Part shown: piece by piece, positions 30,844 through 39,618 of the stretch
How positions within the stretch are numbered: the first letter of the stretch is position 1
Layout: each line of letters starts with the position of its first letter
From: Pyropia yezoensis
Taxonomy: Eukaryota > Rhodophyta > Bangiophyceae > Bangiales > Bangiaceae
Length of the DNA: 64,000 nucleotides
Reading direction: 5' to 3'
Assembly (NCBI GenBank): GCA_009829735.1
Contig: CM020618.1
Coordinates: 31,472,894-31,536,893 of the forward strand
The notes under the pieces: model-generated
Seen by the model: only the letters and a program-made list of their open reading frames with translations
Database searches by the model: none
What the model was told of the DNA's origin: nothing
Translations under genes and position numbers: made by a program

Positions 30844-31941
30844 TCACGTGGCGAGGCTGGCGCCAAATACACACTCCGCGGGAGAAGCAGGCGCCTGAGA
30901 CGACGACGAAGATGACGACGACGGCGGCGGCGGCGGCCGCGGCGGTGGCGGCGGAATCATATCAGGTTCCAGCTTCGGAGGTTCCACCTTGGCAACCGGT
31001 ACCACGTGTACCGGATGGACAGGCGGCTGCGGCCGAGGAAGCTGGCGCGGCGGCGGCGGCGGCGGTGGCGGCGGGGGCGGCGGGGGCGGCCGCGGCGGCG
31101 CCGACACCGCTCCCGACGATCGACGGAGCGCCAGTCGCGCCGATCGACGGAGAGGGGGCGGCGGCGGCGGCGGCGGCGATGGCGGTGGCGGCGGCGGCGG
31201 CGGTGAGGATGACGAAACTGGCGACGGTGACGACGGTGGCGGTGACGGTGACAACGGCGGCGTGACGGGAGGCCAGGATGACGACGGGAACTGCGTCCGA
31301 GACACGCGGGACGTCGGGGGCCCAACACCCGGCCCAGAAAAGTAAAGGGAACGTGCCTCCCATGCCCCAGTGTCACGCGGGTGGCCGCCTGGCCGCTCCG
31401 CCGCCCCCGTCTCGCCGCCCGGACGGCGGTCGCCGCTGGTAGGCCGCCCCGCCGGGCCCGCCCAAGTGTTATGCGGGTGGCCGCCTGGCCGCTCCGCCGC
31501 CCCCGTCTCGCCGCCCGGACGGCGGTCGCCGCTGGTAGGCCGCCCCGCCGGGCCCGCCCCCGTCTCGCGCGCGCGTACCGCCGGGCCCGCCCCCGTCTCG
31601 CGCGCGCGTATCAGCCGCGTCCACGCAGCCTCGGCGGCACGCAGCAGGTTTGCGCACGCCGCCTCGACAGACCCAGAGCCGTTCTCGTCCCCGCCGCTGG
31701 TAGGCCGCCCCGCCGGGCCTGCCCCAGTGTCGTACAGCGGTCCTCCTGCTGACGCGACTACCGGCGGGCATGCCGACAGCACGCAGGGACACGGGTGTGT
31801 GGTGTGGCAATGGCAAGAGCAGCGAGGGGGGGGGGGGAACCGCCCGGACAGGCCCGACCCATCCGGATACGGGCCGCGGGGGTCACGCATCGGCCGCTTG
31901 CCGCTGCGCATATACCGCTGGTGGTTGTCCCGCGGGTCCAT
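30844..31941 (-). CDS. Hypothetical proline-rich protein
   Basis: An ORF of 365 codons from the ATG at 31941. The N-terminal part (MDPRDNHQRYMRSGKRPMRD) and a Cys/His cluster (CSCHCHTTHPCPC) look non-repetitive. The middle contains a 32-residue tandem repeat (GPAGRPTSGDRRPGGETGAA-type). The C-terminal half is Ser/Pro then poly-Pro, with a conserved-looking PVAKVEPPKLEPD stretch. Poly-Pro/Ser tracts occur in cell-wall or signalling adaptor proteins, but no domain is recognised. It could also be chance openness in CCG-rich DNA; the in-frame 96-bp repeat and lack of stops over 1.1 kb give only mild support. Confidence 0.35.
   Translation of the reverse strand: MDPRDNHQRYMRSGKRPMRDPRGPYPDGSGLSGRFPPPPRCSCHCHTTHPCPCVLSACPPVVASAGGPLYDTGAGPAGRPTSGGDENGSGSVEAACANLLRAAEAAWTRLIRARETGAGPAVRARETGAGPAGRPTSGDRRPGGETGAAERPGGHPHNTWAGPAGRPTSGDRRPGGETGAAERPGGHPRDTGAWEARSLYFSGPGVGPPTSRVSRTQFPSSSWPPVTPPLSPSPPPSSPSPVSSSSPPPPPPPPSPPPPPPPPLRRSARLALRRSSGAVSAPPRPPPPPPPPPPPPPPRQLPRPQPPVHPVHVVPVAKVEPPKLEPDMIPPPPPRPPPPPSSSSSSSSQAPASPAECVFGASLAT
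31377..31565. repeat. 96-bp tandem duplication within the proline-rich ORF
   Basis: GCGGGTGGCCGCCTGGCCGC starts at 31377 and at 31473 and the units are almost identical. The period is exactly 32 codons, so the frame of the minus-strand ORF is kept. Partial further copies continue to about 31735. Confidence 0.85.
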
Positions 31942-31953
31942 TGTGGCTACCAC

Positions 31954-34330
31954 ATGTGGAGCACCCTGAGGAGTTGTAATAATGGTGTGCGGGGGGTGGG
32001 GGCAACGGTCCTCGCGTCTGGCGACGTCGGGCCGCGCCGTGCTCGAGTGGGGGAGGTCCGGAGGTTGGTACGCCCACAGCGGCGACGTCGATGGGAATCA
32101 GGATAGCGGGATGCCGTCGTGCTAGTGCTAGGTGCCACATGTTGGCCGATCCGAACAAGAAGACAAGCACATGAACACGAGGCCCAGCCAACGCCCGTGT
32201 CCTGGAAATCACGAATAGCGTGCTGTGACGCTCCTTTATTGGCTGTGGGGACCGTGAGTCTCGATCTGAACGCTGATTGGTCAGAACTTTTCGTCCAAAA
32301 TCAGTTGGGGCAGACGCGCCCCACCGGGGCTGGCCCACTCACTGCCCCGCCGGACACTGTCGGGGCTGGCCCACTTACAGCTCCGTCGGACACTGTCGCA
32401 ACTGGGAAGATTTGCAACGTGGCCGATGGCCACGTTATGTGAATGTCTGCCAGATCGAGCTGCTCAGGCACTGCTGACCCCAGCGAGCTCGTGCCCGCGC
32501 CAGCACCCGTGTACATAGCTACCAGTGTTCCCGTGATCACCTGCCCACGGCCGCCATGCTGACAGTCGGATCACAGTGGTCCTTTCGAATTCATGAGGTT
32601 CTTGGGTCTCCTGGTAGTGTACCGCTCTGAGCCGCTCTGAGGGGCACACCCTGAGAGGACCGGTTGCTGACCCTCCCGAAACGGGGCCAACCTTTTCGCA
32701 TTGATTTGCACTGCTCGGGGGCTGGATCTGGCCCATGAGCGAACCCCATAACCTGTTGAGAAAATCGGTGAGGAAGGTGGTCCCTCACCACCCGCGGACG
32801 TCCCCTTCCGCGCCCGCCTTTGCCTTGGCACTAGTGCAGACGGACCGAAGGAAAGTTCCTTGTCCTCCCCCGGACCCCCGTGGTTAGCCCACGGGGCCCG
32901 CGCTCATAAACTCTCCCTGGAGCGCCCGCCCATCACACAATGGGCCTCACGCCCCCCTCCGCTCACCCTCCTCGGGATCCTTCGGCGGCCCTGCCGCCCG
33001 GGCATGCCGGTCACGTTGTCGCTCGGCCAAGCTGCTCGCGCCGGCGGGCGGGCGGCTGGGCGGCTAGCCCGCGCGGGGCTCGCGCGGCCGCCCCGCGCGG
33101 ACAAGCCGCCCGCCCGGTCGCTCTCTCATCCGGTCGCCCTCTCCCGGCGGGCACACCTGCCCGCTGGGTGCCCTGCCGCGCACTCCCCCGCACCCTCACC
33201 CCCGATCGGTGACGTTTGCGCGGCGTGCGCTGGGCGACGGTTGTCCGGCTCCAATTCATTCCCGCGCCATGCCCACCCACGGTGGGTACAGCCCTCCATG
33301 CACACAGCCTGCCGGTGGCCCACGTCCGCCCGACGCCCTGCGCTGTGGGGCTTAAACCCCGTCCCTTGTTCGAGCCGATTTTTCATGTTTGCGCGTGTAA
33401 TCACGTGCTGGCACAGCCGCGCACGGCTGTGTACGGGGCCCAAATTCGTGCAAGGATGCACGTTTTCCCCCGGTTACGTGCACAATTTACCGCATTCTGC
33501 ACAGAAAAATGCTGCGGGCACGCGGCGTGCGCGAGTGGATGCTGCACTTTCCCAAGAGGGCCGCACCACACGTGTCACACGTGTGCAAGCATACGGATCC
33601 TGAGCTCTGACAGTGTACCGAAGGCTGCACACTGGATGCAGGCGTGAGCGGCGCAGCCGCGCAAGGGCGTAATGGCTGATGGGGATCACTCTCCTCTGGC
33701 GATTTTTCGGGTACAATAAAAGCACACCTTGTCATCGATCGCGGTGCGTGGCAACTTGCTCATCGACTGCCGCCACTGCACTGGAGGTGCCACTGCCTCT
33801 GACGCCGCCACGGTCACCGGGCCTGAGCCCACGTCACCGACAGACACAACACAGTGCTCAATCGTCATGACCGACAGAGACCATGCATTGGCTGTTCTTT
33901 ACGGCACCAGGTGGTCTCTCCCCACGGTGCGCTACCCTCCCAGCAAAGAGGGCACCGTGCGCAGGCCCTCCTTGGCTATGAGATAGTCCCCGTCGCGTGG
34001 CGCCGCCGCATATCCCACGCAGCTGAATGGGCCTGGGCAAAGGACGGTGGACTGTTGCATGTGTCATGGAGAGGGTAAAACGCGCGCACGGGTCCTGCCG
34101 CGCAAAGCGGGAGGATGCTTGAGGCACAAACAGCACCGTTCCATTTTTCACAGACTACCTCTGTGGACATCGACTAAGTGGCTCCGTCGGAGAGCCCTAT
34201 GAACAGTGGGCCTTTGCATCTTGTTTATACACACGCATCCACCTCACACACTCAGAAGCGAACACACACTCGCGCACCGAGTGTCTACGCAGAACAGAGA
34301 AGAAACACAAACACGCAGACCAACAGCGAA
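31954..34330. other. Gene-poor region
   Basis: No ORF with recognisable domains on either strand. It holds a 36-bp tandem duplication (32326-32397, GGGGCTGGCCCACTCACTGC-type unit), an AATAAA at 33715-33720 on the plus strand, and CA-rich sequence at 34220-34320. Confidence 0.4.
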
Positions 34331-34336
34331 CTGCAA

Positions 34337-35847
34337 TCACCAGCGCACCTGCGGAGCTACCTTCGGTCGAGCTAGGAGAACAGCCGTGATGTAGCTGTCT
34401 CTTTGCAAACTCAGATGCAGAGGGTCCGCCGTGTCAAGGTCCATATCCGTGAAGAATGAACACTTGACAAAACGGGATGAAGGTGGTGACTGAAGAATAG
34501 TCTTCACAGTGGCGACACGTCCAAGTTGGAAGCTTGGGCCGCCGCGAACAGCAAGTTGTGGAGGCCCAAAGGCGTGGGACCCTCGGACACAGGAGACACG
34601 GCACGCCCTCCGCCCGCAGCACCCCCACCGAGGACCACGACGGCCACCGCCGGCACCCCGGTCACCGGCGGCACTACCACCGCCGGCAGCACCCCTACCA
34701 CCGGCAGCACCCCAACCACCGGGCGCGTCACCACCACCAGCGGCATCACCACCGCTGGCAGCGTCACCACCACCATCAACATCGGCACCGCCGCCGACGG
34801 AGCCACCATCACCCGCTACAACACGACAACCGGCAGCTCTGTCTCCGCCTTCTGCATCGGCCGGAGCACCGCCGCCGGCCTCCCTACCGCCGTCTCCTCC
34901 GCCGGTTGCAGCAACGACAGAGGTGTCAGTACCCCCAACCGTCTCCATCGGCGGCGGCACCACCGCGGGCCGTCGCGGGCCCACCAGCATCACCGGAGCA
35001 TCACCGGATGGCGAAGTGCCGACACCATCACCGGTGCGACCCGGCCAGCCCCTCCGGCCCGTGCGCCCTCGCCAGCATCTCCCGCGCACTCGACACCGCC
35101 GCCATCCCGGCCAACTGCTGCGGAACCGCGACCTCGGCCACCCACGACGGAGCTGTCGCCGACGACGTGAAGCGCACCACCTCCGAGCGACACGTCTGAA
35201 TCCTCATCCTCTTCCAAGAGGGGGTCGTCAGTCTCGCGCCCCGCTCCCTCGCCCATGACACGTTCGCCGTCCATGTCGCCAGCCTCGTAGTCGGAGCCAC
35301 AGTCGGAGCCACTGCCATCGGTACTGCCCGGCCCAGAGGCGTCCTCGGCACCGTCCTGGAGGGTCATACCGACCTCGTACGTGCCTCCCTGGGAGATGCC
35401 GTGTGGTGCACACGCCAGGTTGCGGCAAAAGCAAATCCACGAGCCACTCTGCTGCCACGAGAGGTCGGGCAAAAAAAGGGAAAGGCCGTAAAGCACGACA
35501 CCACCGTCCGGCCACCGCAGGTTGGGCACCAACTCCTGCACGAGGTAGAAGGGCTTCGCGATGGCTGAAGTCTCCTCCTCTTCCACCACAATCGCCGAGA
35601 CGACCAAGTCGTGCGCCCTCTTCATCCGCTCCTGAACCAACGGAGACCGGAGTGGCCGCGCTGTTGTCGCCCTTGGCTTGGTGACCCCCGCAGAGGACAC
35701 AATTGCCCCGCCGGCAGCTCGTGACCGGCGCTTGCCCGCGTTGGTGGCTCCAGCCCCTGGCCCGGCCCGCCCGGTCCGTCGGCGGCCGTCCACCGCCGGC
35801 ACCCGGTAGAGTCTAAGGGCATCTCGGCCGTATGTCTTTGTGTACAT
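34337..35847 (-). CDS. Hypothetical acidic protein, in two overlapping frames
   Basis: Two minus-strand frames appear to belong together. The first starts at ATG 35847 (MYTKTYGRDALRLYRVPAVD) and runs to 34990. It has a basic N-terminus, a well-mixed middle (PFYLVQELVPNLRWPDGG, SLFLPDLSWQQSGSWICFC) and an acidic tail (DPLLEEDEDSDVSLGG). The second frame, open from 35089 to 34337, is Gly/Ala-rich and ends in another well-mixed stretch (RFVKCSFFTDMDLDTADPLH). The sensible segments in different frames suggest either an intron around 35090-34990 or a frame break. No family was recognised. The Gly/Ala region is encoded by a short GCC/ACC-rich degenerate repeat (34670-34800). Confidence 0.35.
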
Positions 35848-36160
35848 TCAGGGTGCGAAGACCGGCAGCAGCGGCTGCTCCCTGACACGCCGCCTAAGTG
35901 GCAAGGCGCCAGGAGTGCAGTGGAATGAAGTGCAAGAAAGAAGCGCGGATGCCTTTCATATTCTCGAAACAATATTGAGAAAAGCATTGGTGAGAGGCTG
36001 CCCAGTGCAGTCAGACAAATAGAGCGAAAATGAGGGGAACGACCCCTCCTCACACACACCGCCCCCCTCGTGGCCAGAATACCCGCAACACAACTCACTG
36101 CTGCGACTATGGGGCCGGCCCAACTGTCAGCGGGGCTTGGCATTGCTAGAACCGCTCCCC

Positions 36161-36523
36161 TCAAATGCGGCAGGCAAGACGGATGTCCTTCACCGTAATG
36201 GTGACACGCTTAGCGTGAGCGGCGCATACGTTCGCCTCCTCCCAAACTTCCGCCAGGTACGCCTCACCCGCCTGCTGCAGCACCGCCACCGCCGACGACC
36301 GCAGGAGAAAGCCGGGTACCAGGTCCTCTGCCATTTCGTTCACTTGGCGTCGAAAAGGAGACTTGCTGATGGCCACGTGGGTGGACTTCTGAAACTTCTG
36401 AATCTCCCGCGGCGCCCGCGTCCCCGGGCGGTACCATGGCCTGGACTTGGTCGCTTCTTCGGTTGCCAACCTGCGAGGTGCAGCGGGAAGGAGTTGAGCT
36501 GGGGCTCCCTTGCGCCGCCCCAT
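36161..36523 (-). CDS. Divergent histone H3 variant (centromeric H3 candidate)
   Basis: A 120-residue histone-fold protein. The alpha-N and core align with H3: YRPGTRAPREIQKFQKST (31-48), KSPFRRQVNEMAEDL, RSSAVAVLQQAGEAYLAEV and ANVCAAHAKRVTITVKDIRLA up to the end. It differs strongly from canonical H3. The tail is only about 30 residues, without the ARTKQTARKS start or the K9/K27 ARKS motifs, and the chain stops right after the last helix (CRI). Short divergent tails are typical of centromeric H3, which builds the kinetochore nucleosome. However, loop 1 (DLVPGFLLRSSAV) is not longer than in H3, whereas most centromeric H3s add residues there. A replication-independent variant or a decaying H3 copy is the alternative. 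ATG 36523 has a good context (CAAGATGG), and CACCTTTCAAG just before it could be a splice acceptor. Confidence 0.82.
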   Translation of the reverse strand: MGRRKGAPAQLLPAAPRRLATEEATKSRPWYRPGTRAPREIQKFQKSTHVAISKSPFRRQVNEMAEDLVPGFLLRSSAVAVLQQAGEAYLAEVWEEANVCAAHAKRVTITVKDIRLACRI

Positions 36524-37729
36524 CTTGAAAGGTGAAGGCGTGCCCGGCGCCCCTGTGGAGAGGCGGGCGAGTGCGGCGGTTCAGCGCCCGCCGACGTGGT
36601 GGCAGTGGGGGCCGATGGTGACGATAGAGGTGGGGGGCGATGGCAGTCGCGGCGACGGTGGCGTTCGTGGTGGAGGCCACCGCGGTGGCGGTGGTGACAA
36701 CGACGGCGGCGGTGGCGGTTATAGTCGGGGTGGCAGTGGGAGCGCTGGTGGAGCAGCATCTCGGCAGCCAATTTGCCGCGGAGCCTCAGCCTCAGCAACC
36801 GGCCCGGGAAAGCACGTTCCAAGGGGAGGGTAGTCCGCGCCCGCAGTGGGGCTTGTCAGCAGGGATGGCAAAGGCTGCGTACGATCGCGGGTGAGGGGCT
36901 TTCCGCAGCCCCGCCCGCCCCGACTGGTGCAGCACGTAAAAATTCAAGCGCTTTGTGGGATCGGGGTGGCCCTGCGTCGGCGGAGGCTGACCAGGATAAA
37001 AGAGGTCATTGGGTATGGCTCTCGACGTGGGGGACGTTTTCAGAAAAATGTCCTTGGATCCGACGCCGTTGCGCAAAAACGATACGTAGGGGCCGAAAGA
37101 TGTCGAGCGAGCGAGCACTCCAGGAGTCGCAGCTGTCGATGTTAGCGCTTTATTGATGACCCCCAGCCTGTGGGACTGAGCCAGTTGGCTCCCTCCGCCG
37201 TCCAAAATCAGAGAGTCAAATGCGCACCCAAGCCTCTTGGCCTGGGATCCCTCTCGCGAGCTCTTGTGGAATACTCCTAGCTCATGCATTGAGCGCTTTC
37301 ACGACAGACACCCCCTCCTCCCTCCCTCACGTTGCAAGGGTCGTGCAGGAGGGAATAGGCCTCCGCGCTGCCACGTTACTGGCGACGCATGGCCACTCAC
37401 GTATCGCCAGCAAGGGATCTCCGCGCGCGGCGGCGAGCCCAACTGCACGACGCCAGGGGCGCACGTCACGCAATCTCGCTCCCACACCGCCCCCGCCCCA
37501 GCTGACCTCCATGCGGACAGCCGGGACACCACCCGCTCGAAGGCCACGAAACCAAGTCACCGTATCCCCTGTCCCCGCCACACACAGCGCTTGCAGCCGG
37601 ATCCGGACATAGCAGCACCGGCCAGACGCCGCGCTGTCGTCTTTCACTTTCAGAGGCCCGCCCTGGGCACTACTGTACCCACTCTCCTCACGGCCGCCTG
37701 AACGCTGGCTGCCCCTCCCGTATCCGCTG
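36524..37729. other. Spacer upstream of the H3 variant
   Basis: Contains a GGTGGCGGT-type degenerate repeat at 36600-36750 and otherwise mixed sequence. Open frames are short or low-complexity; no gene recognised. The promoter of the minus-strand H3 gene should lie near 36540-36900. Confidence 0.4.
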
Positions 37730-38490
37730 GCGGACTTTGCCCGCCTCTCCCGGGCGCCGCCTGCGCTCCCCACCATTTCGAGAGGGCTGCCTGCCCCCAC
37801 CGACTACGAACCACCTGTGTGCATTTGCCGGGCGCTGCCTGACCCTCCCCGCAATCACCCCACCGGCGTGGCGGTGGCCACCTCCACCGACCAGGCGGCG
37901 ACAGCCCGCCTATCCCGGACGCTGCCCTCCCTCTCTACCATCACCTTGCCGCTGGCCCACATACCCTCACCGTGGTGACTGCCGGCCTCTCCCGACCACT
38001 ACCCCCTCACCTGACTGCCGCCTGAAGACAGGCCGCCCCTCCCGTCTCCGCCGCAGCTGCCCGACTATCCAGGGCGCCGCCCACACCGCGACACGACGTG
38101 GACGCAGCCCTCAAACTCCGTCTCCGCGGACACTGCCCGCCTCTCCCAGGCGCTGCCAACCCCCCCACCAGAAAAAGAGGCTGAGCGCCCCGACCGACGA
38201 CGAGGCAACTGCCTGCTTCCGCTTCCGCCGGGCGTGGGCCCCCTCCTCGCCGTCACCCTGCCGTTGGCCACCCACCATTCGGCGAGGAACGCCCCGTCTG
38301 TCCCGGGCGTTGCCCGCCCCCGCCACCATCACCGTGCCGGCTGGCCCACACCATCAAGGCGGCGACTGCCCGCCTCTCCCGGGCGTGGGCCGCCCTCCCC
38401 GCTGTCATCGTGCCGTTGGCCGCCCCCACCGACGCGGTGGCGACCGCCCTGTCTCTCCCGGGCGCTGCCCGTCCATGGTTTGATGCCTCC
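37730..38490. repeat. Degenerate minisatellite (CCTCTCCCGGGCGCTGCC-type units)
   Basis: Units of roughly 60-110 bp begin with CGCCTCTCCCGGGCG-like words and contain CACCGTGCCG(G/T)TGGCC and GGCGGCGACTG segments. They recur about eight times with many differences. A plus-strand frame is open for 248 codons but is Pro/Arg-rich without a fold. Confidence 0.6.
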
Positions 38491-38499
38491 ACCACCTCG

Positions 38500-39118
38500 G
38501 GACCGCTGACTCTACTGATGCCGTACAGAGCCTAGAGGTTGCAGGCCTTCATATTGAAGGCAGGGAGGGCGGCCCTTCAGGTGTGGAGGCTGCCCACGAC
38601 GATGATAATGGCGACTTGGGCGGTGCTGCAGACGGCGCGCTTCCTGTCGACCGCCATGCTACAGGCACTTTCATAACCGGCCAGCGCAACTGCCCCCCCG
38701 CGTCGCCCCGTCGGCGGGGGGCGTCGGCATGGCGGTGTGAGCAGCGTTGACGCGCGACGGCGGCCGACTGCGGGGGAAAGAAGCGACTGGCGGAAATAAA
38801 AATTAGATACCAACGTAGGTACAGTATCCACGGGATATGGGCTGTAGCCCCACTGCGCCGGTCGGTGCACCCCGACGCGAGAATGTTCGCAATCAGAACT
38901 GATATGCAAAATGCACCAACCCATTGCTCTCCGATTCCAGCTCCCTAGTATTATTCAGAATACATCGGTATGCACATACCACACCATCACGGTACAATTT
39001 CCCCGAGGTGATCGCGCAAAGCATGCACGCACGCACCGCGACCACCTTTCCATGTGCATTCTTTAGGATACAGCCATTATTCGGTTATATGCGGCTCGAT
39101 TATATGACAGGGTCACAA
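38500..39118. other. Spacer before the assembly gap
   Basis: Balanced composition, with no ORF that has recognisable features. The left boundary of the duplicated segment is not visible here; it must lie inside the gap. Confidence 0.4.
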
Positions 39119-39618
39119 NNNNNNNNNNNNNNNNNNNNNNNNNNNNNNNNNNNNNNNNNNNNNNNNNNNNNNNNNNNNNNNNNNNNNNNNNNNNNNNNNN
39201 NNNNNNNNNNNNNNNNNNNNNNNNNNNNNNNNNNNNNNNNNNNNNNNNNNNNNNNNNNNNNNNNNNNNNNNNNNNNNNNNNNNNNNNNNNNNNNNNNNNN
39301 NNNNNNNNNNNNNNNNNNNNNNNNNNNNNNNNNNNNNNNNNNNNNNNNNNNNNNNNNNNNNNNNNNNNNNNNNNNNNNNNNNNNNNNNNNNNNNNNNNNN
39401 NNNNNNNNNNNNNNNNNNNNNNNNNNNNNNNNNNNNNNNNNNNNNNNNNNNNNNNNNNNNNNNNNNNNNNNNNNNNNNNNNNNNNNNNNNNNNNNNNNNN
39501 NNNNNNNNNNNNNNNNNNNNNNNNNNNNNNNNNNNNNNNNNNNNNNNNNNNNNNNNNNNNNNNNNNNNNNNNNNNNNNNNNNNNNNNNNNNNNNNNNNNN
39601 NNNNNNNNNNNNNNNNNN
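39119..39618. other. Assembly gap (500 N)
   Basis: A run of exactly 500 N, the usual placeholder for a gap of unknown size. It removes the 5' part of the first copy of the duplicated gene. Confidence 0.99.
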
